A DNA stretch of 37,908 bases from Streptomyces sp. G-G2 (GCF_030063135.1 NZ_JASISO010000060.1:1-37908); one strand, 5' to 3'. Counted from the stretch's first letter, positions 16,637 through 24,894 are shown. The notes: a model not told the origin generated them from the letters alone. Numbers and translations: made by a program.

Positions 16637-18019
16637 ATGGCAGCCAGGCCTCTCGTCGCCCGCCAGCCGAACGAACGGTTGCAGGCACTCATCCAGGAAG
16701 CCGGTTGCTCCAACGCCGGCCTCGCCCGTCGCGTCAACATGTGCGGCGCGGAACACGGCCTCGATCTCCGCTACGACAAGACGTCCGTGGCCCGCTGGCT
16801 GCGTGGACAGCAGCCGCGCGGCCGGGCTCCGGGGATCATCGCCGAGGCCCTCGGCCGCAAACTCGGCCGGACCGTCACCATCGACGAGATCGGCATGGCC
16901 AACGGCAAGAACCTCGCCTCGGGCGTCGGCCTCCAGTTCTCCCCGACCGTCATCGGCGCCATCGAGCAGGTCTGCGAACTGTGGCGCAGCGACGTGGGCC
17001 GCCGGGACTTCCTGTCCGGTTCGACGGTGGCGTCCTCCGCGCTCGTCGAGCCCAGCCGCGACTGGCTGATCACCGGGGCCGACGCCCAGGTGGCCCGTAC
17101 GGGCGGCTCGCGCGTCGGGATGTCCGACGTCGAGGCGGTACGGGCCACCACCGACGCCCTGACCGAGCTCGACCACCGCTTCGGCAGCGGGCACGTGCGG
17201 CCCGTGGTCGTGCACTACCTCAACAGCGTGGTGTCGGGGCTGATCGGTGGCTCCTACCGGGAGCCCGTGGGCCGGGCGCTCTTCGCGGCCGTGGCCCGGC
17301 TCACCGAACTCGCCGGCTACATGGCGGTGGACACCGGGCAGCCCGGGCTCGCCCAGCGCTACTACATCCAGGCCCTGCGCCTGGCCCAGGCGGCGGGCGA
17401 CCGCGCGTACGGCGGCTACGTACTGGCCGCGTCCATGAGTCACCTCGCGGCCGAGCTGGGCAATCCCCGGGAGATCGCCCAGCTCGCGCGGGCCGCGCAG
17501 GAGGGGACGCGCGGGCAGGTCACCCCGCGCGCGGAGGCCATGTTCTACGCGGCCGAGGCGCGCGGGCACGCGCTGCTGGGCGACGCCCGGGCCACGGCGG
17601 TGCTGTCCTCGCGGGCCGTGACCGCGCTGGAGCGCGCCGAGCCGGAGTCCGGGGACGACCCGGTGTGGATCCAGCACTTCAACGAGGCGTACCTCGCCGA
17701 CGAGCTGGCCCACTGCCACCGCGACCTGGGGCAGGCGGACGCCGCCGGGCGGCGGGCGGCGGAGGCGTTGCGGGCGCTGCCGCAGACCAAGGCCCGCAGG
17801 CGGGCCATCGGGATGCTGCTCCTGGCGACCTCGCAGGTGCAGCGGCGGGAGATCGAACAGGGCTGCCACACGGCCGCCCAAGCCGTCGAGCTCCTGGCGG
17901 GACTGCGCTCGAACCGGGGCTCGGCCTACCTGGACGACTTCCGGGCGCGGCTGGATCCGTACCGGGAGGAAGCGGCGGTAAGGGAGTTCAGCGCACGGCT
18001 GGAGACCCAGGTGGCGTGA
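16637..18019 (+). CDS. Transcriptional regulator, N-terminal HTH with TPR-like C-terminal domain
   Basis: A 460-residue regulator of a type common in Streptomyces, resembling the NsdA/SCO4441 group by architecture. The N-terminal 85 residues form an HTH-like domain (LQALIQEAGCSNAGLARRVN, then TSVARWLRGQQPRGRAPGIIAEALGRKLG). The remainder is alpha-helical with TPR-like helix pairs, for example PGLAQRYYIQALRLAQAAGD and AYLADELAHCHRDLGQADAA (about residues 190-430). ATG 16637 follows an AGGGGG seven bases upstream. Relatives affect secondary metabolism or sporulation, but nothing in this sequence identifies its targets. No peptide or kinase partner is adjacent. Confidence 0.78.
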   Translation: MAARPLVARQPNERLQALIQEAGCSNAGLARRVNMCGAEHGLDLRYDKTSVARWLRGQQPRGRAPGIIAEALGRKLGRTVTIDEIGMANGKNLASGVGLQFSPTVIGAIEQVCELWRSDVGRRDFLSGSTVASSALVEPSRDWLITGADAQVARTGGSRVGMSDVEAVRATTDALTELDHRFGSGHVRPVVVHYLNSVVSGLIGGSYREPVGRALFAAVARLTELAGYMAVDTGQPGLAQRYYIQALRLAQAAGDRAYGGYVLAASMSHLAAELGNPREIAQLARAAQEGTRGQVTPRAEAMFYAAEARGHALLGDARATAVLSSRAVTALERAEPESGDDPVWIQHFNEAYLADELAHCHRDLGQADAAGRRAAEALRALPQTKARRRAIGMLLLATSQVQRREIEQGCHTAAQAVELLAGLRSNRGSAYLDDFRARLDPYREEAAVREFSARLETQVA

Positions 18020-18090
18020 CGGACACGGGGGGTGACCGGGTAGCGTGACCGACGGTTCCGTAGGTTCGGACGGTCGGAGAAGGAGTCCCG

Positions 18091-19512
18091 GTGACGCAGA
18101 GCGGACAAGGCGGCGACTCGCGGCACCCCGCGGAGCCCCCCGCGCACGAGCCCCCCGCGCACGAGCCCCCCGCGCACGAGCCCCCCGTGTACGGGTACGG
18201 CTACCCGCCCCAGGACGTGCCGCCGCCCGGCCACGTCCTGGGACCGGGGTACGAGGGCCCCGGCGCCCCGCACGGCTACGGCTACCCGCCGCTGCCGGAC
18301 GCGGAGACCCAGTACATCCCGCCGGTCCCGGCGCACCCGGGCCCGGTGGAGGCGCCGACGCAGTACATACCGCCGGTACCGGCCGCTCCGGGGCACATGG
18401 AGGCGCCGACGCAGTACATACCGCCGGTACCGGCCGCTCCGGGGCACATGGAGGCGGCGACCCAGTACATCCCGCCCGTGCCGGCCGGGCCCGGTCCCGG
18501 TCCCGTGCCCGGGATGAACGAGGCGGCGACGCAGTACATACCGCCGGTCCAGCCGGGCCCGCCGGACGTGTTCGACGGGCTCTTCCGCGGCGAGGGCCAG
18601 ACCAATGGCCAGGGCCACGACTACGGCGACGACCAGGGGCACACGCAGGTGCTGCCGCCCGTCCAGGAGCCGGTGCGCAGCCAGGCGCCGCCGCCCGCGC
18701 CCCCGTTCCAGCAGCGCCGCCCGAAGCCGCAGCCGCAGTTCCAGCAGCCCCAGCAGTTCCAGCAGGGACCGCCCCCGCAGTTCCAGCACGCCCAGCGGCA
18801 GGCGCCGTTCCAGCCGGGCCAGCAGTTCCAGCCCCCGCCGCCTCCGCCGGAGGAGACCGGGCGCAAGGTGTCGCCCGCGGTCATCGCGGCCGCCGTGGTC
18901 GCGCTCGCCGTGGTCGGGCTGGGGGTGGGGTCCCTGCTCGGTGACGGCAAGGCCCAGAACAACGACCCGGCGGCGGTGGACACCCCGAGCAAGCCCGCCG
19001 GTTCCGGTTCGGCTTCGCCCCCGGCGGACGAGGCGCCGGTGGACCCGGCGCGGGGTCAGGCCGTACAGCTCGACAAGGTGCTCGCGGACAGCAACGACAG
19101 CCGGGCGACGGTGATCCGCGCCGTGGACGACGTCAAGAGCTGCAAGAACCTCGCCCAGGCGGCCGCCGACCTGCGTGACGCGGCCCGCAAGCGCGAGGAG
19201 CTGGTCACCAAGCTGGAGGAGCTGAAGACCGACAAGCTGCCCGACAACGCGAAGCTGACCGCGGCCCTCAGCAAGGCCTGGAAGGCGTCGGGTTCGGCGG
19301 ACCAGTACTACGCGTCCTGGGCGGACGAGGCCGCGGGCGACCGCAAGACCTGCAAGGACGGCAAGGACGGCAAGGCAAAGGTGACCACCAACGCCAACGA
19401 GGCCAACAAGGCCAGCGGCGAGGCCACCAAGGCCAAGGAGTCGGCCGCGACCATGTGGAACAAGATCGCGGCCCAGTACAGCCTAACGAAACGGGACAAG
19501 TCGCAGCTCTGA
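18091..19512 (+). CDS. Membrane-anchored protein with Pro/Gln-rich cytoplasmic repeats
   Basis: A 473-residue protein of unknown function. Residues 1-255 are disordered and rich in Pro, Gln and Gly, with EPPAH repeated three times (about 15-29) and five copies of a TQYIPPV motif (about 70-155), then FQQ-rich stretches. One transmembrane helix follows (VIAAAVVALAVVGLGVGSLL, about 265-284). The C-terminal 190 residues are probably extracellular, polar and helical, with two cysteines (SCKNL and KTCKD) that could form a disulfide and a Lys/Ala-rich end. GTG 18091 has AAGGAG six bases upstream. The repeated tyrosine-containing motifs could be docking or phosphorylation sites. It is a single-gene unit, convergent with the binding-lipoprotein gene. 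Confidence 0.75.
   Translation: MTQSGQGGDSRHPAEPPAHEPPAHEPPAHEPPVYGYGYPPQDVPPPGHVLGPGYEGPGAPHGYGYPPLPDAETQYIPPVPAHPGPVEAPTQYIPPVPAAPGHMEAPTQYIPPVPAAPGHMEAATQYIPPVPAGPGPGPVPGMNEAATQYIPPVQPGPPDVFDGLFRGEGQTNGQGHDYGDDQGHTQVLPPVQEPVRSQAPPPAPPFQQRRPKPQPQFQQPQQFQQGPPPQFQHAQRQAPFQPGQQFQPPPPPPEETGRKVSPAVIAAAVVALAVVGLGVGSLLGDGKAQNNDPAAVDTPSKPAGSGSASPPADEAPVDPARGQAVQLDKVLADSNDSRATVIRAVDDVKSCKNLAQAAADLRDAARKREELVTKLEELKTDKLPDNAKLTAALSKAWKASGSADQYYASWADEAAGDRKTCKDGKDGKAKVTTNANEANKASGEATKAKESAATMWNKIAAQYSLTKRDKSQL
18133..18192 (+). repeat. 15-bp in-frame tandem repeats (EPPAH)
   Basis: GAGCCCCCCGCGCAC occurs three times perfectly (18133-18177), with a diverged fourth unit. It codes for EPPAH units at the N-terminus of the membrane protein. 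Such arrays readily change copy number. Confidence 0.9.
18298..18552 (+). repeat. 51-bp in-frame repeats (TQYIPPV units)
   Basis: Two perfectly identical 51-base copies (18349-18399 and 18400-18450) are flanked by three diverged copies. Each encodes E-A-x-T-Q-Y-I-P-P-V followed by a Pro/Ala/Gly spacer. Perfect identity of the middle pair, including third codon positions, points to recent duplication. Confidence 0.9.
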
Positions 19513-19530
19513 CGGCTCTGCGCAGACTCC

Positions 19531-19575
19531 AACGGCTCCGAACGGCTCCGAACGGCTCTGAGCGGCTCCGAGCCG
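19531..19575. repeat. 10-bp tandem repeats and hairpin between convergent genes
   Basis: AACGGCTCCG-like units occur four times in exact register (19531-19570). A small hairpin, CGGCT-CCG-AGCCG (19563-19575), follows immediately before the next stop. It could act as a terminator for both convergent genes, though the stem is short. Confidence 0.6.
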
Positions 19576-19577
19576 AG

Positions 19578-20933
19578 CTAGCTGGAGCGGGGAGCCTGTT
19601 CCAGGGTCGGGATCATGTCCGTGGTGGCCTCGCCGGGCTGCGCGACGAGTCGGCCTTCCTGGACGATCTGGAAGGTGACCCTCCCGTTCACGATGCGGGG
19701 GAAGCCGCCGACGGCCCGCATGTCCTGGTAGCGCCAGCTCAGGTCGGGGGTGAGGCCGCCCGTCGTGACGCCCGTGGAGTGGTTGAGGGCGCGGGCGATC
19801 GTCCGCGCCGTGACGTCCTCGTCCTTGCCGAGGCGCTTCACGACCTCGGCGAGGACGGAGTAGGCGATCCAGGTGGTCTGGGTGCCGGTGTCGTCCGGGT
19901 TGACCCGGTCGTCGCCGAAGGCGTTCTCGGCGATCACCTTGCGCATCGGCTGCCAGAGCGGGTCGCCCGAGACCGGGTACCAGCTGGTGACGTAGGCGCC
20001 CTCGAACTGGCTCTCCCGGCCCCCGGTGCGGTCCACCAGGGACTGGCTGACACTGCCGAGCACGGAGGAGAGCTGCGGCTTCTTCGCGTCGGTGTCCAGG
20101 CGCCGGAAGGAGTCGAAGAACGTCTCGGTGCGCTCGCCGAGGACGGCCGCCACGCACCCCTTCTCCGCTGCCGCCCCGGTCTTGTCCTTGCCCTTGGCCT
20201 TGCCCGCCTCGGCCAGCGCCTCGCGGGCCTGGTCGGCGTAGTTTCCGGAGTCCTCGGGCGCGCGGACGTCGGCGGCCTCGCGCTGCGGTTTGACCGCCTT
20301 GAACCCCGCGTTGAGCAGGATGGGCATGGAATCGCCCGCGAGCGTGTCCGGCCGTACGAGGGCCACGTCGTCGCAGGCCTTGGCGAGCTGGCGCCCGGCT
20401 CCGGCGAGGAGCACCGGCTGGCCGCCGTTGACGGGGTAGGACAGGGTGCTCTGGAACTCCTCGGCGGAGACGCCGTAGCCGCCGATGAAGGGGATGCCCT
20501 CGGCTTCCAGCGGGGCCATGAAGGCCCGCCCGTACTGGCTGTACGAGCCGACGACGGCCACCGCCTTCGCGTTGATGGCCTGCCGGGCGCAGTCGGCGGC
20601 GCCGGTGGCGGTGTTGTGCTCGTTGCAGGTCAGGACGTGGAGCTTGTGGCCGTTGATGCCGCCCTTGGCGTTGATCCAGCGCTCGTAGGCCTTGGCCATG
20701 GCGGGCATGCCGCCCATGTTGGTGGCCTTGGTGCCCTCGGGGGCCCAGGTCATGACGGTGAGGGTGGCCCCGGAGCCCCCCGTGGCTCCGGGGAACAGAC
20801 CGCAGCCGCCGAGCAGACACGCGCCCGCCACCGTGCTCGCCGCCGTGGTCACCGCCCTGGTGATCGCCCTGGTCAGGGGCGCGCGGGGGCGGGGGTGAGT
20901 GGGGGTGCCGGATGCGTGTCGCCAGTCGGTCAT
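19578..20933 (-). CDS. Periplasmic-type binding lipoprotein, branched-chain amino acid/amide family
   Basis: A 451-residue substrate-binding protein (type I periplasmic-binding fold) with an N-terminal lipoprotein signal: Arg-rich n-region, hydrophobic AVTTAASTVAGA, then lipobox LLGGC (about residue 45). The mature part begins with VMTWAPEG, then GGINGHKLHVLTCNEHNTATGAADCARQ typical of Leu/Ile/Val binding proteins, and ends with MIPTLEQA. No permease or ATPase gene is adjacent, so it may be an orphan receptor or use a transporter encoded elsewhere. Start is uncertain: ATG 20933 has GGAAG eleven bases upstream, while in-frame GTG 20945 is better placed behind GAGG and adds four residues. Confidence 0.78.
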   Translation of the reverse strand: MTDWRHASGTPTHPRPRAPLTRAITRAVTTAASTVAGACLLGGCGLFPGATGGSGATLTVMTWAPEGTKATNMGGMPAMAKAYERWINAKGGINGHKLHVLTCNEHNTATGAADCARQAINAKAVAVVGSYSQYGRAFMAPLEAEGIPFIGGYGVSAEEFQSTLSYPVNGGQPVLLAGAGRQLAKACDDVALVRPDTLAGDSMPILLNAGFKAVKPQREAADVRAPEDSGNYADQAREALAEAGKAKGKDKTGAAAEKGCVAAVLGERTETFFDSFRRLDTDAKKPQLSSVLGSVSQSLVDRTGGRESQFEGAYVTSWYPVSGDPLWQPMRKVIAENAFGDDRVNPDDTGTQTTWIAYSVLAEVVKRLGKDEDVTARTIARALNHSTGVTTGGLTPDLSWRYQDMRAVGGFPRIVNGRVTFQIVQEGRLVAQPGEATTDMIPTLEQAPRSS

Positions 20934-21054
20934 GGCCAGCAACACTTCCGCCTCGCGGGGAACTGAAGTGTGAGGTATCCACAACACACGGTGACACCGA
21001 GGTGAATACCGGGGGGACCGGCGGGCTGGGGGCGGGGCGCGAGGCAGGGGAACG

Positions 21055-21060
21055 TACGAT
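21055..21060 (+). promoter_or_regulatory. -10 element suggesting a leaderless transcript
   Basis: TACGAT fits the TAnnnT consensus and ends 7 bases before the GTG at 21068. No Shine-Dalgarno lies between, so transcription would start at or next to the start codon. Confidence 0.5.
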
Positions 21061-21067
21061 CGAAAGC

Positions 21068-21571
21068 GTGACATTCGCCCAAGGTTCGAAGAACTCTTCC
21101 CGCCGCGGCGGCCGCTCCTCCACCATGGGCGGCATGCCCCTCAACGACATGCCGTGGTGGCGCTGGCGCAGCAACGTGCGCTCGGCTCTGCACATGCTTT
21201 CCGACCCCGCCTTCCAGGAGGACACCTGGCTGGCGGGCCTCGAAGGCCATGGGGACGTCACCGACGCCGTCTACCGGCTGGTCGAGGACACCTGGCTCGA
21301 CAACTGGTCCGCCGACAAGTACGTCGGCACGATATTCCGCGACGCGCAGGAGGCGGCCCTCGTGGACCTCGCCGTCCTGCGGGTGCTGCGGATCCTGCAC
21401 CAGGTGGGCCCGGACGCCCCCGTCTCCGTCTACCTGGAGCACCACGCCTGGCCCGAGGCGGTCCGCGCGGCGCGCGAGGCGCACGTACGGCTGTCGGTGG
21501 CCGACGGGGACGATCCGGACGCGCGGCCCCGCTCGCTGGAGGTCCTGCGGATCCTCACCCGGTCCGCCTGA
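21068..21571 (+). CDS. Conserved-looking hypothetical protein upstream of purU
   Basis: A 167-residue soluble protein I do not recognise. After a basic, Ser/Arg-rich tail of about 20 residues comes a helical, tryptophan-rich body (NDMPWWRWRSNVRSALHML, then DAVYRLVEDTWLDNWSADKY) and a C-terminal part with AALVDLAVLRVLRILHQVG and LEHHAWPEAVRAAREAHVRL. No signal peptide, membrane helix or metal motif is visible. GTG 21068 is chosen because of the -10 element just upstream; ATG 21125 inside the frame is an alternative. It lies 49 bases before purU on the same strand and may be co-transcribed with it. Confidence 0.65.
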   Translation: MTFAQGSKNSSRRGGRSSTMGGMPLNDMPWWRWRSNVRSALHMLSDPAFQEDTWLAGLEGHGDVTDAVYRLVEDTWLDNWSADKYVGTIFRDAQEAALVDLAVLRVLRILHQVGPDAPVSVYLEHHAWPEAVRAAREAHVRLSVADGDDPDARPRSLEVLRILTRSA

Positions 21572-21620
21572 GGCGGCGCGCGTGCCGGGGCCCGGTGCGC
21601 ATGTGAAAGTCTTTGCGGTC

Positions 21621-22496
21621 ATGAGCGACGACCCGCAGCAGAACGAGCCCCAGCAGTACGTCCTGACCCTGTCCTGCCCGGACAAGCAGGGCATTGTGCA
21701 CGCCGTGTCCAGTTACCTGTTCATGACCGGGTGCAACATCGAGGACAGCCGTCAGTTCGGCGACCACGACACGGGCCTGTTCTTCATGCGGGTCCACTTC
21801 TCGGCGACGCCGCCGGTGACGGTCGAGAAGCTGCGGGCCAGTTTCGCGGCCATCGGCGACTCGTTCCGGATGGACTGGCAGATCCACCGCTCGGACGAGC
21901 GGATGCGGATCGTGCTGATGGTGTCGAAGTTCGGGCACTGCCTGAACGACCTGCTGTTCCGCTCGCGGATCGGGGCGCTGCCGGTCGAGATCGCGGCCGT
22001 GGTCTCCAACCACACCGACTTCGCCGAGCTGGTCGGCTCGTACGACGTGCCGTTCGTGCACATTCCGGTGACCAAGGACACGAAGGCGGAGGCGGAGGCG
22101 CAGCTGCTGGAGCTGGTGCGGACGCGCAACGTCGAGCTGGTGGTGCTCGCGCGGTACATGCAGGTGCTGTCGGACACCCTGTGCAGGGAACTGAGCGGGC
22201 GGATCATCAACATCCACCACTCGTTCCTGCCCAGCTTCAAGGGCGCGAAGCCGTACCACCAGGCGCACGCGCGGGGCGTGAAGCTGATCGGAGCCACCGC
22301 GCACTACGTGACGGCCGACCTCGACGAGGGGCCGATCATCGAGCAGGAGGTCGAGCGGGTGGGGCACGAGGTGACGCCGGACCAGCTGGTGGCGGTGGGG
22401 CGGGACGTGGAGTGCCAGGCGCTGGCGCGGGCCGTGAAGTGGCACAGCGAACACCGGGTCCTCCTGAACGGCACCCGCACGGTCGTCTTCGCCTGA
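21621..22496 (+). CDS. purU: Formyltetrahydrofolate deformylase
   Basis: A 291-residue enzyme that hydrolyses 10-formyltetrahydrofolate to tetrahydrofolate and formate, balancing one-carbon pools and supplying formate for purine synthesis. An N-terminal ACT domain (YVLTLSCPDKQGIVHAVSSYL onward, about residues 12-80) precedes a formyltransferase-like domain. The catalytic trio is visible as the Asn in VVSNHTDF, the His in NIHHSFLPSFKGAKPYHQA and the Asp in VTADLDEGPIIEQ. ATG 21621 gives the normal length. The ribosome binding site is weak, and in-frame GTG 21603 is an alternative. No relation to neighbours is evident beyond the shared direction. Confidence 0.93.
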   Translation: MSDDPQQNEPQQYVLTLSCPDKQGIVHAVSSYLFMTGCNIEDSRQFGDHDTGLFFMRVHFSATPPVTVEKLRASFAAIGDSFRMDWQIHRSDERMRIVLMVSKFGHCLNDLLFRSRIGALPVEIAAVVSNHTDFAELVGSYDVPFVHIPVTKDTKAEAEAQLLELVRTRNVELVVLARYMQVLSDTLCRELSGRIINIHHSFLPSFKGAKPYHQAHARGVKLIGATAHYVTADLDEGPIIEQEVERVGHEVTPDQLVAVGRDVECQALARAVKWHSEHRVLLNGTRTVVFA

Positions 22497-22567
22497 CCCC
22501 TCGCCCCGCCCCTGGGCCGCCCGTGTCCGTGGCCGCGCCGGCATCCGGCCTCCGGCCGGGGCATATC

Positions 22568-22691
22568 CAGCCTCGCCGGCGTTTGAGGCGCGGGTCCGGG
22601 CGGCGCCCGGGGCGGGCCGCCAGGGCCGTTTCCCTCGCGGGAGCCGCCGGGGTGCTGCCCCGGCCCCGCGCCTCACGCGCCGGCGGGGCTG
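22568..22691. repeat. Large inverted repeat downstream of purU
   Basis: The 26-base arms 22568-22593 and 22666-22691 are inverted copies matching at 23 of 26 positions, separated by 72 bases. The arms contain CGCCGGCG and GAGGCGCGG, a theme I recall as widespread in Streptomyces intergenic DNA. Further tandem GGCCGGCGGGGCTG copies run to about 22728. It may terminate purU and the convergent anti-sigma gene, or be a mobile intergenic repeat. The 233-base gap holds no gene. Confidence 0.75.
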
Positions 22692-22729
22692 AGGGGGGCC
22701 GGCGGGGCTGGATGGGGGCCGGCGGGGGG

Positions 22730-24016
22730 CTAGAGGCGGCTCAAGGCGGCGGTGGCCGTGAGGACGTCTCGGATCGCTTCGCGGTCTCCGTGCTGGCCCG
22801 CCGCCGCTTCCTCCGGGGAGATGTGCCCGGCGGCCAACTGACAGAACTCCACCCCGTCCAGCGCGATCCGCGCCACCGTCCGCTCCGCCGAGGTCGCCGC
22901 CGCCGGGGAGTCCAGTGCGATGTCCCAGCCGCCCCCGCCCGCGCCCTCGATCTCCAGGTGCAAGGTCCGCCCCGGCGCCCCGGCCGCGGCCAGGTGGCGG
23001 GACGGGGTCGCGAGCCCGGCCCGTCGGCGGCCCGCCAGCGCGCCCGGGAGCAGCCGCGCCGCCAGGTCGATCATGCGGTGCAGGTGCACCCCGGTCGGCG
23101 CGTCGTACGGGTAGTCCACCGCCTCCGCGATGTCCCACGCGTGCACCCAGCACTCGAAGGCCCGCTCCAGGAACGCGTCACCCAGCGGCAGCTCGAAGTC
23201 CCCGTACCCCACGGCCAGTTCGGCCACCCCCCGCCCCGCGAAGGAAACGGTCCGCACCAGCGTGTGGCCCTGTTCCCGCCACGGGTCGCGGACCTGCCGG
23301 GTGACCGGGTGCCGGGAGGAGCTCCAGAAGTGCTCGGTGCGCCCGGTCGGTCCCGGCGGCGCGTCGGGGCCGAGCGGGTCGTCGAGCCCGAGCGCCGTCG
23401 CGATCAGCCCGTCGACCGTCAGCAGGTGTCCGATCACCCCCGCCACCGTGGTCCGCCGGGTCTGGCGGCGTTCGTTCTCGAACCACTTCAGCCGTACCGG
23501 CGTATGCCATTCCGCGTCGCCGAAGTCCCGTAGCAGCGCGTCCAGGCGCGCGGTCTCGGTGTCGTACGGGGCCGCCCACACCGGCACCGGGATCCGGGCC
23601 GGGCGTTTGCCCAGGCAGTCCTCCAGGACCCGGGACCGCAGCAGCGGTTTCAGGTCGAGGCTCTCCTCGGGGTGCAGCAGCCCCACCGCGTCCCGCAGCC
23701 GCAGCGCCTCGTCGGCGCAGGGCGCGCACTCGGTGAGGTGGTCCTCGACGGCCTGGGTCTCCTCCGGCGAGCAGGCCGCCAGCGCCCACGCGCCGAGCAG
23801 CGACTTCAGCACGGCGTGGGAGAGGACGGGCGGCGGTCCGCACGCCACGGGAGCCGGAGTCGGGACGGGCTCCGCGACGGGCGCCGGTGGGAGATGGTCG
23901 TAGTCGTCGGCCGCACCGCGCGGCCCCGGTATCCAGGTGCCGCCGAGCCCTTGCTCGTCGTACCCGTCGTCGTAACCGTCGTACTCGTCATCGGGTGACT
24001 CGGCGGGGCCGTTCAT
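22730..24016 (-). CDS. Putative anti-sigma factor: zinc-finger domain fused to MDMPI-like domain
   Basis: A 428-residue protein. An acidic, Tyr/Asp-rich tail (residues 1-45) precedes a ZAS-type anti-sigma zinc finger (SLLGAWALAACSPEETQAVEDHLTECAPCADEALRLRDA, with HLTECAPC as the H-x3-C-x2-C core, about residues 70-107). After a linker comes a mycothiol-dependent maleylpyruvate isomerase (MDMPI/DinB-like) domain from about 150: TVAGVIGHLLTVDGLIATALG and FECWVHAWDIAEAVDYPYDA are characteristic. No transmembrane helix is seen, so it should be a soluble sensor. ATG 24016 overlaps the sigma factor stop (ATGA), strongly linking them. A thiol or metal signal sensed through the MDMPI fold is plausible inference. 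Confidence 0.78.
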   Translation of the reverse strand: MNGPAESPDDEYDGYDDGYDEQGLGGTWIPGPRGAADDYDHLPPAPVAEPVPTPAPVACGPPPVLSHAVLKSLLGAWALAACSPEETQAVEDHLTECAPCADEALRLRDAVGLLHPEESLDLKPLLRSRVLEDCLGKRPARIPVPVWAAPYDTETARLDALLRDFGDAEWHTPVRLKWFENERRQTRRTTVAGVIGHLLTVDGLIATALGLDDPLGPDAPPGPTGRTEHFWSSSRHPVTRQVRDPWREQGHTLVRTVSFAGRGVAELAVGYGDFELPLGDAFLERAFECWVHAWDIAEAVDYPYDAPTGVHLHRMIDLAARLLPGALAGRRRAGLATPSRHLAAAGAPGRTLHLEIEGAGGGGWDIALDSPAAATSAERTVARIALDGVEFCQLAAGHISPEEAAAGQHGDREAIRDVLTATAALSRL

Positions 24017-24576
24017 CGGCTGCTTCCGTATCCGGGCGCGGAGGGGTCTTCCAACGGGTGCTGGTGGGCGGTCGACAGCAGCTGGAGGCCGAGCCGCAGC
24101 CGTCGACGCGCCTCGTCCTCGCTGATCTGAAGGTCGGCGGCGGCCTGCCGGTAGTCGCGCCGCTTGAAGTACGCCAGTTCCAGCGCGGCCCGCAGCGGCG
24201 CGGGCATGGAGGTGACGATGTAGTCGGCGCGGGCCGCGGCGTTGGCACTGCGGACCTTCTGTTCCAGTTCCTCGCGGGAGCCGCGCCCCAGTTCGGCCTG
24301 GCGCAGCCGGGCGACGGCCTGGCCCTGCGTGATCCGGGCGACCCAGGAGCGCAGGGAGCCCTGCTTGGGGTCGTAGGCGTCCGGGTTCTCCCAGATGTAG
24401 CCGAAGACCTCGCGGGTGATCCGGTCCGCGGCGTTCTCGTCGCGTAGCACCCGGTGGGCGAGGCCGTGGACGAGTGACGCGAATCGGTCGTACAACTCTC
24501 CGAGCGCGGCTGCCTCACCGCGCGCGAGCCGCTGCTGCATCCGGCGGTCCCAGCGAGGTGGTGCGTCCTTCGCCAT
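24013..24576 (-). CDS. ECF-type RNA polymerase sigma factor
   Basis: A 187-residue sigma-70 family protein of ECF size. Region 2 spans about residues 15-85 (LGELYDRFASLVHGLAHRVLRD, GYIWENPDAYDP, LRSWVARITQGQAVARLR). Region 4 spans about 120-170 (MPAPLRAALELAYFKRRDYRQAAADLQISEDEARRRL). ATG 24576 is chosen for GGGGGG four bases upstream. The long frame beyond it lacks sigma homology. Translation is coupled to the putative anti-sigma gene. Its target promoters are unknown; no obvious autoregulatory motif was recognised in the region 24577-24894, which holds no convincing gene. Confidence 0.87.
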   Translation of the reverse strand: MAKDAPPRWDRRMQQRLARGEAAALGELYDRFASLVHGLAHRVLRDENAADRITREVFGYIWENPDAYDPKQGSLRSWVARITQGQAVARLRQAELGRGSREELEQKVRSANAAARADYIVTSMPAPLRAALELAYFKRRDYRQAAADLQISEDEARRRLRLGLQLLSTAHQHPLEDPSAPGYGSSR

Positions 24577-24841
24577 CGTGCCCCCCAGCCGTGTGTCGAC
24601 TCCTTGAATGTAGTGGGCATATGGCCAAAGGTGCCTCATGTGCGGGAAGCCCGCAACGGAAGCACACCCTCCGTGATATGGGAGCCGACGCGGTGTCATG
24701 GGCGGCCGGGGCGGACCGAAGCGAACGGGCGCGGCGAAACATGGCACGTCTGTACGCGCCCCGGCGCGCTTCCCGTGCGCGGGTTCGATGCGGCTACCTG
24801 CTTGCCGACTTCGCTTAACGCGCAGGCCATCAAGGCCTTAC

Positions 24842-24889
24842 GCTTCCGCCTGTCTTGATCTGAACCCACGCACATGTGAAGGCGGAAGC
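24842..24889 (+). promoter_or_regulatory. Inverted repeat covering the EF-hand gene's ribosome binding site
   Basis: GCTTCCGCCT (24842-24851) and AGGCGGAAGC (24880-24889) are perfectly complementary, with a 28-base loop. The right arm contains the GGCGGAAG that serves as Shine-Dalgarno for ATG 24895. The fold would hide it, suggesting translational control, or an operator dyad if the repeat acts as DNA. Confidence 0.55.
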
Positions 24890-24894
24890 CGAAT

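Noticed and set aside
24604..24858. Short frames in the region upstream of the sigma and EF-hand genes
   Set aside because: No start signals or family likeness, and overlapping frames on both strands with Arg-rich composition.
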